Positions 1 to 5,423 of a stretch of DNA of 5,423 nucleotides are shown here, piece by piece. The number at the start of each line of letters is the position of its first letter. Positions within the stretch are counted from its first letter, which is position 1. Where the stretch lies: NCBI GenBank assembly GCA_937996595.1, contig CALKVC010000038.1, positions 1 through 5,423 of the forward strand, in the 5' to 3' direction. Position numbers and translations under genes: made by a program. This stretch comes from an uncultured Chitinophagaceae bacterium. GTDB lineage: Bacteria > Bacteroidota > Bacteroidia > Chitinophagales > Chitinophagaceae. The notes beneath the pieces are model-generated. The model was not told where the DNA came from, made no database searches, and saw only the letters and a program-made list of their open reading frames with translations.

Positions 1-105
1 AAGTTCGACGGACGGAATGCCAACGGAGATGTAATTAACAGCGGCGTAAGCGGCACCGATAAATTCTTTAATAAAGGTTATGGAAAAATGTACCTGATGC
101 GTTAA
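1..105 (+). CDS. C-terminal tail of an unrecognised protein (5' end outside window)
   Basis: An open frame runs from the first base of the window to a TAA at 103-105 and gives 34 residues, beginning KFDGRNANGD and ending GYGKMYLMR. The tail is rich in Gly, Asn, Lys and aromatic residues, with no predicted membrane segment and no sorting signal that I recognise. It is judged real because the frame is open to the edge and because a strong intrinsic terminator on the same strand follows 32 bases after the stop. The family cannot be identified from this fragment. A small secreted or periplasmic protein would fit the composition, but that is a guess. It is probably not co-transcribed with hscA, because the terminator lies between them. 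Confidence 0.55.
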   Translation, partial: KFDGRNANGDVINSGVSGTDKFFNKGYGKMYLMR

Positions 106-111
106 CATCGG

Positions 112-126
112 TTCCGAAAAACGGAA
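112..126 (+). repeat. Small hairpin just after the upstream stop codon
   Basis: TTCCG (112-116) and CGGAA (122-126) are perfect inverted arms around an AAAAA loop, seven bases past the upstream stop. Five base pairs is short and could be chance. No T-tract follows, so it is not a terminator alone. It might protect the 3' end of the upstream mRNA. Confidence 0.25.
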
Positions 127-137
127 ATATTACCGGG

Positions 138-192
138 GAGTTTAAGTTTACGGGAATACAAAAAGCCGTAAGCTTAAACTCTTCTTATTTTT
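138..192 (+). terminator. Intrinsic terminator of the upstream gene
   Basis: Arms 138-153 and 166-181 form a 16-base-pair stem. All pairs are Watson-Crick except one T-G wobble (147 with 172), and the loop is 12 bases (154-165). A T-rich run follows directly at 182-192, with nine T in eleven bases ending in five T. Stem plus T-tract on the plus strand is the standard Rho-independent layout. The minus strand has no T-tract on the other side, so it should act only on transcripts from the left. The upper stem is A/T-rich, with GC pairs concentrated near the loop and at the base. Confidence 0.8.
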
Positions 193-193
193 G
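186..193 (+). promoter_or_regulatory. Probable -7 box of the hscA promoter
   Basis: TATTTTTG at 186-193 matches the Bacteroidota sigma-ABfr -7 consensus TAnnTTTG at every defined position. Transcription would start near 198-201, giving a 5' leader of about 15-18 bases before the ATG at 216. No clear TTTG or TTG is seen at the usual -33 distance (about 160-168), which is occupied by the terminator loop and right arm. The call therefore rests on the -7 box and its position. The box sits inside the T-tract of the preceding terminator. Confidence 0.5.
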
Positions 194-215
194 CAGTTAA
201 TATAAAAAGTGAAGC

Positions 216-2072
216 ATGGCGAAGATAGCTATCAACCTGGCAACAGGAAGTTTGCAAAAAGAAGAGATGATTGTGGGAATCGACCTGGGTACAACCAACA
301 GCCTGGTTGCCATTATACATCCCGAGACAAAAAAGGCTATCGTATTAAAGGAGCACGACAGCAGTGCACTGGTTCCATCAGTGGTTCATTTTGATGACAG
401 GAACAATGCGGTGGTTGGTGAAGCTGCCAAAGGGTTCCTTATAAGCAAACCTGCCCAAACCATCTTTTCAGCCAAAAGGCTGATGGGAAAAAGTTACCGG
501 GATATAAAGGATAACAGCTCATTTTTTTCTTATAAGATAATTGATGACGATACAGAAGGACTGGTGAAAGTGCAGGCAGGTGACAGGTTCTATTCTCCGG
601 TAGAACTGTCATCCTTTATCCTGAAAGAACTAAAGCAGCGGGCAGAACATATTTTGAAAACCCCGGTGAACAAGGCTGTGATAACGGTTCCGGCATATTT
701 TAATGATACACAAAGGCAGGCAACACGCGATGCCGGAAAACTGGCCGGCATAGATGTATTGCGCATCATCAACGAACCTACCGCTGCCAGCCTGGCCTAT
801 GGTATCGGGTTGAATATGAACGAATCGAAACTGATTGCCGTATATGATCTGGGCGGAGGCACATTCGACATTTCTATTTTGCGCATCACAGCCGGCGTTT
901 TTGATGTGTTGTCAACCAATGGCGATACCTTCCTGGGTGGCGATGATTTTGACAATGCCATAGTGAAATATTGGGCAGAAAAAGCCGGCTTAACCCATCA
1001 GGACCTTGCTGAAAACAGGCAGCTCTCGCAGGCGCTGCGTTTAAAAGCAGAAGCAGCAAAGATACATTTATCAAATAACGAGGTTTTTGAAGATGAATGG
1101 AACCATGATAAACTGGTACTGAACCGGCAGCAATTGGAAGCATTGATTGCGCCATTTGTTGAACGTACATTAACCTGTTGCAAAATGGCGCTGAAAGATG
1201 CGGGTTTGCAGGCAGATGATATAGAATCGGTAGTGATGGTTGGCGGAAGTACCCGCGTTCCTTTTGTAAAAAAATCGGTGAGCGCCTTTTTCGGGAAGCC
1301 GGTGAATGATTCGGTAAATCCGGATGAAGTGGTGGCGCTGGGTGCAGCCATCCAGGCCGATATACTGGCCGGTAACAACAAAGATTTCCTGTTGCTGGAT
1401 ATCACACCGCTCAGCCTGGGCATAGAAACAAGCGGTGGGTTGATGGATGTGCTCATTCCAAGGAATGCAAAAGTGCCTTCTAAGGCAGCCCGGCAGTATA
1501 CTACGCAGGTAGACGGACAGGCAAGCATGCGGATAAGTGTTTTCCAGGGCGAACGCGACCTGGTGAAAGACAACAGGAAACTGGCTGAATTCAACCTAAC
1601 AGGGATTCCTGGAATGCCTGCCGGGCTTCCGAAAGTAGAAGTGGGTTTCCTCATCAATGCCGACGGGATACTAACGGTAACGGCTAAAGAATTACGCAGC
1701 GGTGTGGAGCAAAGTATTGAAGTAAAACCGCAATACGGCCTTACAGATGAAGCAGTGGAAAAAATGCTGATGGATTCGATTACCCATGCCCGTGATGATA
1801 TGGCAGCCAGGGCCTTGCATGAAGCCAGGGCAGAAGGAGAACAGTTGCTGAAAACCACGGAAAGGTTCCTGCAGAAAAACGCTGCCGGAATAAGCAAGGA
1901 TGAGTTGTTGAAAACAGCCGAAGCCATGCAGGCCCTGCAACTGGCCCTTACCATGAACGATAAAGACCTCGTTATGAAAAAAACCACGGAATTGAACGAT
2001 ATCTCCCGGCCTTATGCCGAAAGGCTCATGGATGAAGCTATCGCCTTGGCCATGAAAGGAAAATCCGTCTGA
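216..2072 (+). CDS. hscA: Fe-S cluster assembly chaperone HscA (Hsp70 family)
   Basis: This is a specialised Hsp70 which, in characterised systems, uses ATP with the J-protein HscB to help release Fe-S clusters from the scaffold IscU in the cytoplasm. All three Hsp70 signatures are visible: IDLGTTNS (22-29), VYDLGGGTFDIS (209-220) and VVMVGGSTRVPF (339-350). The nucleotide-binding domain spans about 18-388, the linker LLLDI is 392-396, the beta substrate-binding domain is about 397-505 and the helical lid follows to 618. HscA rather than DnaK is indicated by the total length (E. coli HscA is about 616), by GIPGMPAG (463-470), by GVEQSIEVKPQYGLTD (496-511), and by the lack of a long acidic disordered tail. 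Met438 appears to occupy the substrate-arch methionine position of HscA. ATG 216 is chosen because the leader MAKIAINLATGSLQKEE resembles those of Bacteroidota HscA; Met18 (267) would still keep the whole ATPase fold. No isc, hscB or fdx gene is visible beside it. Its 3' end overlaps the convergent YfhO-like gene. Confidence 0.93.
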   Translation: MAKIAINLATGSLQKEEMIVGIDLGTTNSLVAIIHPETKKAIVLKEHDSSALVPSVVHFDDRNNAVVGEAAKGFLISKPAQTIFSAKRLMGKSYRDIKDNSSFFSYKIIDDDTEGLVKVQAGDRFYSPVELSSFILKELKQRAEHILKTPVNKAVITVPAYFNDTQRQATRDAGKLAGIDVLRIINEPTAASLAYGIGLNMNESKLIAVYDLGGGTFDISILRITAGVFDVLSTNGDTFLGGDDFDNAIVKYWAEKAGLTHQDLAENRQLSQALRLKAEAAKIHLSNNEVFEDEWNHDKLVLNRQQLEALIAPFVERTLTCCKMALKDAGLQADDIESVVMVGGSTRVPFVKKSVSAFFGKPVNDSVNPDEVVALGAAIQADILAGNNKDFLLLDITPLSLGIETSGGLMDVLIPRNAKVPSKAARQYTTQVDGQASMRISVFQGERDLVKDNRKLAEFNLTGIPGMPAGLPKVEVGFLINADGILTVTAKELRSGVEQSIEVKPQYGLTDEAVEKMLMDSITHARDDMAARALHEARAEGEQLLKTTERFLQKNAAGISKDELLKTAEAMQALQLALTMNDKDLVMKKTTELNDISRPYAERLMDEAIALAMKGKSV

Positions 2073-4131
2073 TATAAACAACGGCCAGGATAAGAGAAAA
2101 TAACAGGAAGGAAACGGCGCTGAGCATCATGGCTTTTTTCACCCGTACCGGTTCAAAACGGAATTCAACCCTGTTGTTGCCTGCCTTCATGGGGGCCCAC
2201 ATAAATACCTGCCTGTAATCCCGGATAGGGGTTTTTTTATCCCCAACTAAAGCATACCAGTGCGGATAGAGGTTTTGCTGTAAAACCAACCGGCCGTTTC
2301 CACTAGAAAATACAGTTGCTGTAATACTATTCCCGGTGAATTCGTTTACTATGACTTTATCATTTTCATTTCCAGTTTCGGTAAACAAAAATGGTTTACC
2401 TGCACAGATACTTGTATCGCCGGCAAAAACCTGCTTAGTTGTATTCAGTTCAACAGGGTAAAAAGCAAACCGGTTAACGCCCGGCTGTTTATTGTAAAAA
2501 CTCCAGTTTCCAACAAGCCCTGTTTCATATGTGCTGATTGAATCGTAGCTGTTAACTGGTTTCAATGCCGGTATAATAATGCCTCTGGGTGATTTATCCA
2601 GCACCGACTGTACTTCAGCAACGGATGCTTTTCCTACTCCTGTAAAAGGTATGTTTAACAGGCAGGCGATAACCAGGTCGGTAACGGCAACCACGGTTAG
2701 CCATTTGACTTTTTTTCTCACCAGTCCCCATTTAACCAGCCATAGCATGAACAGTTGTACAGAACCCTGCATCCAAAGGCAATCGTAAAAACTGAGTGCA
2801 TCAATGATTGTTTTCAGTTTTCCGGTAATGCCTGCTGCAGCGTTCACTTGTCCGGACAGGTAGCAAATACTATCATGCTTTTGATAAGCCAGGTAAGCAC
2901 CCGCAATGATGGCGGTAAAACAGGCCAGCTCCAGCACATAATACCAGGTTCTTAAGGCTCCGCTGAATAAACCCGTTTCCCGGAAATAGCGATCCAGGGA
3001 TATGGCCGCCATGATGATAAAGCACATCACGGCAAAAACGGTAAATTCCCCATTCATCCTTACATAGCCGAAGAGTGGCAGGTATTCGTAAACGTTATCT
3101 TTGATGAATCCGGTAGAAGAAACCAGCAGGAAAAGGCTTCCGCTGAAGAGCAGGAATTTCTGGAAACGGTTCTTTTTTGAAAACAATGCAACCAGGAAGA
3201 ACAGCAGGAGCGTGATGCCGAAGTAAATATTCCGCATGGAAATATCTGTTGCAAACAGCACATTGTTTTTTACGGTACTTAAAGGCAGCAGTGCAGAAAT
3301 AGCTGAAGGTGCTGAAAAAGGATTTGAAATGGCAGCACTGGAACTTAACCGCTCACCCCGGGTCATATGCGGGATCAAATCGGAATAACCGGCAATCATA
3401 CCAGCACTTAATAGCGCTATACCTGCTAACAGTAACAGGTTACTTGAAATAAACCGTTTCGTATTTGCTGCTGCGGATGCAGACTGTTGTTTGTTGAAAT
3501 AACTATATATGGCAAAAGCGGTAAAAAAATATATGGAACTGATGATGATTCCCGGGTGGGCAGATGCTGCCAGCATGAAAAAGCAAAGCGATGCGACAAT
3601 TATGCCGTTAATTGAAAAGGACTGTTGCAGCCGGTGATAGGCCCAGAGGCACCAGGGAAGAAAAGCGGCGCCGCTGATCCAGTTAAAATGCTGCAGGTGG
3701 CCCACCATATAACCACTGCACATATACGCAACAGCCGCCAGGATGCAAACGGGTTTGTATAGACTAAGCCTGCGGCAAAACAGGTACATGCCGATAGCGG
3801 CTGCCAGTAAATAAAACAGGAGTTCAGCGGTGAATGTATAGGCTGTGTAACCGGTGGTGGATGCTATCAGCCAGGTTACAGGGCTCCAGTAGCCGCTGCT
3901 CATGTCACCATATTGGGGCAGCCCGAAATTGATGTATGGATTCCATAAAGGAAGGATGCCGCTGCGGATACTTTCACTCATGAAAAACTTTGGCGGAAAA
4001 TAACCGTTGAATGCGTCATTTTTCAGGAAAAAGAGAAAAGAGGAAACCGGCAGGTATGCAATAAACAGGATAGCAGGGAAAATCGTGCACGTTTTCATTG
4101 AATCCCACTTTGATTTATTGTAAACTTGCAT
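2038..4131 (-). CDS. YfhO-like polytopic membrane protein, putative GT-C glycosyltransferase
   Basis: This is a 697-residue inner-membrane protein resembling the YfhO family, whose Bacillus and Listeria members transfer sugars from undecaprenyl phosphate to envelope polymers outside the membrane. A first membrane helix (about 16-36) is followed by a loop with a candidate catalytic Asp39 (KNDAF), PLWNP (61-65) and FGLP (69-72), the usual opening of this family. About eleven further hydrophobic segments lie between 83 and 493. AHPG (191-194) and YVRMNGEF (356-363) match family positions normally written as GHPq and R-P-rF. A soluble, probably periplasmic domain covers about 500-665, with YPHWYALVGDKKTPI (622-636) and a late AGNNRVEFRFEP motif (650-661). 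A last helix (668-688) and a basic tail close it. It is shorter than B. subtilis YfhO (about 860). The longest frame starts at ATG 4131; Met12 at 4098 is at least as likely, since it gives a compact N-terminus and places the divergent promoter outside the gene. The acceptor and sugar are unknown, and a non-enzymatic membrane role is not excluded. Confidence 0.78.
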   Translation of the reverse strand: MQVYNKSKWDSMKTCTIFPAILFIAYLPVSSFLFFLKNDAFNGYFPPKFFMSESIRSGILPLWNPYINFGLPQYGDMSSGYWSPVTWLIASTTGYTAYTFTAELLFYLLAAAIGMYLFCRRLSLYKPVCILAAVAYMCSGYMVGHLQHFNWISGAAFLPWCLWAYHRLQQSFSINGIIVASLCFFMLAASAHPGIIISSIYFFTAFAIYSYFNKQQSASAAANTKRFISSNLLLLAGIALLSAGMIAGYSDLIPHMTRGERLSSSAAISNPFSAPSAISALLPLSTVKNNVLFATDISMRNIYFGITLLLFFLVALFSKKNRFQKFLLFSGSLFLLVSSTGFIKDNVYEYLPLFGYVRMNGEFTVFAVMCFIIMAAISLDRYFRETGLFSGALRTWYYVLELACFTAIIAGAYLAYQKHDSICYLSGQVNAAAGITGKLKTIIDALSFYDCLWMQGSVQLFMLWLVKWGLVRKKVKWLTVVAVTDLVIACLLNIPFTGVGKASVAEVQSVLDKSPRGIIIPALKPVNSYDSISTYETGLVGNWSFYNKQPGVNRFAFYPVELNTTKQVFAGDTSICAGKPFLFTETGNENDKVIVNEFTGNSITATVFSSGNGRLVLQQNLYPHWYALVGDKKTPIRDYRQVFMWAPMKAGNNRVEFRFEPVRVKKAMMLSAVSFLLFSLILAVVYIRRIFLSWPRR
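4098..4128 (+). promoter_or_regulatory. Possible promoter of the methyltransferase gene
   Basis: TAAACTTG at 4121-4128 differs from the Bacteroidota -7 consensus TAnnTTTG at one position. A TTG at 4098-4100 lies 20 bases upstream, an acceptable -33 spacing. Transcription would start near 4132-4135, about 25 bases before ATG 4158. The -33 half would lie inside or right at the start of the opposite gene. Confidence 0.4.
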
Positions 4132-4152
4132 AGCCTAAAAATACAAGTTTAC
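4120..4152. repeat. Inverted repeat in the divergent promoter region
   Basis: GTAAACTTGCA (4120-4130) and TACAAGTTTAC (4142-4152) are inverted arms that match at ten of eleven positions around an 11-base spacer, centred at 4136. The repeat lies between the two divergently transcribed genes. Each arm contains TAAACTTG reading toward its own gene. It may be back-to-back -7 boxes, an operator for a dimeric regulator, or both. Confidence 0.6.
4144..4151 (-). promoter_or_regulatory. Possible -7 box of the YfhO-like gene
   Basis: On the minus strand, 4151-4144 reads TAAACTTG, the same octamer as in the opposite promoter and one mismatch from TAnnTTTG. Transcription would begin near 4140, leaving about 8 bases before ATG 4131 or about 41 bases before ATG 4098. 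This favours the downstream start. No well-spaced TTG -33 element is evident; the nearest TTG lies 26 bases away. Confidence 0.35.
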
Positions 4153-4157
4153 ACTTT

Positions 4158-4859
4158 ATGGTGAAAAGAAGTTTTGACAACTTTGATGAATTTGCAAATG
4201 AATACAGGAGCATCCACACTGAAAATATCAGGGTAAGCGGTGCAGACAGTTTTTATTTTGCCATGCATAAAGTGCAACTGGTAAGCAGGTATGAAGCAAA
4301 CGCCCAGTCATCCAGGCTGCTTGATATAGGTTGTGGAGACGGCGTAGCCGAAATGTTCATGGCAAAGTTGCTGCCGGGCTGCCGGGTGGATGGTATAGAT
4401 ATTTCAGCAAAAAGCATTGCGGCTGCCAGTGAAAAAAACATATCAGGGGCATCGTTTACGGTTTATGACGGTAAGCAAATTCCATTTCCCGATAACAGTT
4501 TTGATATCCTGTTCATGGCAGCGGTATTGCATCATGTTGATTTTACATATCATGCGGTATTAATGAAAGAAATGCACCGTGTGCTGAAACCGGGCGGCAG
4601 GGTTTACCTGTTTGAGCATAACCCGTTAAACCCGGTTACCCGTTACCTGGTAAACACCTGTGTATTTGATAAAGATGCCAGGTTGCTGGGATACAGGTAT
4701 TGCGGCAGGTTATTAAAACAGGCTGCATTCAGGGATATCAGAAAAAAGTTCATCCTGTTTTTTCCCAGGAAAGGGTTTCTTTCAAGGCTGATTAAACTGG
4801 AAGAAAAGATGGGCTGGTTGCCGCTTGGAGGCCAATACATGTACCGGGCGAGGAAATAA
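4158..4859 (+). CDS. Class I SAM-dependent methyltransferase, substrate unknown
   Basis: This 233-residue protein has a complete Methyltransf_11-type Rossmann fold. The SAM-binding motif I is LLDIGCGDG (54-62), the acidic residue that contacts the SAM ribose is Asp81 in GIDIS, and the motif around strand 4 is FPDNSFDILFMAAVLHH (110-126). The post-core LKPGGR (143-148) leads into FEHNPLNP (152-159). The N-terminus FDNFDEFANEYRSIH (6-20) and the C-terminal hydrophobic and basic stretch (about 185-215) ending in LPLGGQYMYRARK look like a distinct subfamily often annotated only as methyltransferase. No membrane helix or signal peptide is seen, so it should be cytoplasmic, perhaps membrane-associated. 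ATG 4158 is the first start after the putative promoter and keeps the whole conserved N-terminus. It diverges from the YfhO-like gene and its stop abuts that of the GT2 gene. By context the substrate could be a lipid-linked sugar or envelope glycan, but small-molecule methylation is equally possible. Confidence 0.87.
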   Translation: MVKRSFDNFDEFANEYRSIHTENIRVSGADSFYFAMHKVQLVSRYEANAQSSRLLDIGCGDGVAEMFMAKLLPGCRVDGIDISAKSIAAASEKNISGASFTVYDGKQIPFPDNSFDILFMAAVLHHVDFTYHAVLMKEMHRVLKPGGRVYLFEHNPLNPVTRYLVNTCVFDKDARLLGYRYCGRLLKQAAFRDIRKKFILFFPRKGFLSRLIKLEEKMGWLPLGGQYMYRARK

Positions 4860-5423
4860 TTACCTGATATTCGTTTTGTTAATGATGTACAATTGCCTGT
4901 TGCGTACGGCATCGTTTATACGGCTGATATATTCGCCGATGATGCCAACACTCAATAACTGAATACCACCCAGGAACAGCACCGTTACCATGATGGAAGC
5001 CCACCCGGAGATGGTTTGCCCCCAGGCCAGTTTTGCCAGTATTACATAGATGATGAAGATGAATGCAAACAATGAAACAATGATACCGCTGATGCTGGCG
5101 AATTTTAAAGGGAAATTGGAAAAGCCGGTGATGCCGTCAATGGCAAAACGGAACATCTTCGTGTAGCCGAAACTGGTACTTCCCTTTTTACGTTCGTCCC
5201 TTTCATAACTTATATAAGTTTCGGTAAATCCAAGCCAGGCTATCTGTCCGCGCAGGAATTTGGTATGGTCGTTCATCTTAACCAGTTCATCGGCCACTTT
5301 GCGGTTGAAAATCCTGAAATCACCCGTATCCAGCGGGATGTCAATGGATGTTATGCGGTTAAGTATCCTGTAAAAAAGTTTAGCCGTTATCTTTTTGCCG
5401 AAAGATTCGCCTTTGCGGGCTTT
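4860..5423 (-). CDS. Polyprenyl-phosphate glycosyltransferase, GT2 family (C-terminal 187 residues)
   Basis: The frame stays open from the window edge (5423) to a TAA at 4862-4860, so the N-terminal part, including the catalytic DxD region, is outside. A GTG at 5297 is in frame, but conserved family sequence continues upstream of it, so it is an internal Val rather than the start. The 187 visible residues match the DPM1/GtrB/CsbB class. RKGESFGKKITAKLFYR (3-19 of the fragment) is followed by IPLDTGDFR (29-37), YERDERKKGSTSFGY (73-87) and AIDGITGFSNFPLK (94-107). Two membrane helices (about 108-130 and 141-163) then lead to GIIGEYISRI (160-169) and a short basic tail. Such enzymes move a sugar from a nucleotide donor to undecaprenyl or dolichyl phosphate at the cytoplasmic face. 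Full members have about 310-330 residues, so roughly 130 are missing. The product would suit a GT-C partner such as the nearby YfhO-like protein. Which sugar is used cannot be told. Confidence 0.88.
   Translation of the reverse strand, partial: KARKGESFGKKITAKLFYRILNRITSIDIPLDTGDFRIFNRKVADELVKMNDHTKFLRGQIAWLGFTETYISYERDERKKGSTSFGYTKMFRFAIDGITGFSNFPLKFASISGIIVSLFAFIFIIYVILAKLAWGQTISGWASIMVTVLFLGGIQLLSVGIIGEYISRINDAVRNRQLYIINKTNIR

Noticed and set aside
209..394. A 61-codon plus-strand open frame starting seven bases before hscA
   Set aside because: It overlaps the conserved HscA phosphate-loop region out of frame, and its product is a low-information, Arg/Gly/Gln-rich sequence. An upstream regulatory peptide is possible in principle, but nothing supports it.
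1267..1275. A-runs in hscA (also near 1977-1983) as programmed frameshift sites
   Set aside because: The protein is full length and conserved on both sides, with no stop to bypass and no downstream structure that I can see.
998..1987. A 329-codon open frame antisense to hscA
   Set aside because: It lies wholly within the strongly conserved hscA frame. Its product is a Ser/Cys/Phe-rich sequence without any recognisable domain. Long antisense open frames are common in Hsp70 genes because of their codon pattern.
1692..2081. A 129-codon minus-strand open frame at the hscA 3' end
   Set aside because: It overlaps the hscA lid domain and the real minus-strand gene in another frame, and its translation is Gly/Phe/His-rich without a domain. 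It looks like a shadow.
4643..4912. An 89-codon minus-strand open frame across the methyltransferase and GT2 junction
   Set aside because: It crosses the ends of two well-supported genes in a different frame and shows no domain or promoter.
5295..5297. GTG as the start of a short 145-residue GT2 protein
   Set aside because: The 42 codons between this GTG and the window edge encode conserved family sequence, including GESFGKK and the TGDFR motif, so the gene continues beyond the window and is not truncated here.

Overview
The window reads as chromosomal DNA of a member of the Bacteroidota, most likely a Chitinophagaceae-like lineage. Three things suggest this: an HscA whose N-terminal leader and core look like those of that group, a perfect Bacteroidota-type -7 box (TAnnTTTG) ahead of it, and weak or absent Shine-Dalgarno sequences. 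The lineage is inference from these traits; no rRNA or other decisive marker is present. Coding density is very high: the only non-coding stretches are about 110 bases (106-215) and about 26-59 bases (around 4099-4157), so no gene-free stretch exceeds 300 bases.

Layout, left to right. (1) Bases 1-105 hold the last 34 codons of an unrecognised plus-strand gene, followed by a strong intrinsic terminator at 138-192. The T-tract of this terminator doubles as the -7 box of the next gene. (2) hscA (216-2072, plus) encodes a full-length 618-residue Hsp70-type chaperone for iron-sulfur cluster assembly. (3) Tail-to-tail with it, and overlapping it by 35 bases, is a minus-strand gene (2038-4131) for a 697-residue polytopic membrane protein of the YfhO type, a GT-C-like glycosyltransferase. 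(4) A very short divergent promoter region, built around an 11-base inverted repeat (4120-4152), separates it from a plus-strand class I SAM-dependent methyltransferase (4158-4859). (5) The methyltransferase stop codon directly abuts the stop codon of a minus-strand family 2 glycosyltransferase of the polyprenyl-phosphate type (4860 to the window edge, N-terminal part outside).

How the genes may work together. hscA is housekeeping and looks unrelated to the rest. The other three genes could form a small envelope-glycosylation module. The GT2 enzyme would load a sugar onto undecaprenyl phosphate at the cytoplasmic face. The YfhO-like protein would transfer it to an acceptor on the periplasmic side. 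The methyltransferase might modify the lipid, the sugar or the acceptor. The CsbB/YfhO pair of Firmicutes is the known precedent for the first two roles. Their pairing here, the acceptor and the role of the methyltransferase are inference. I see no mobile element, CRISPR array, tRNA or rRNA.
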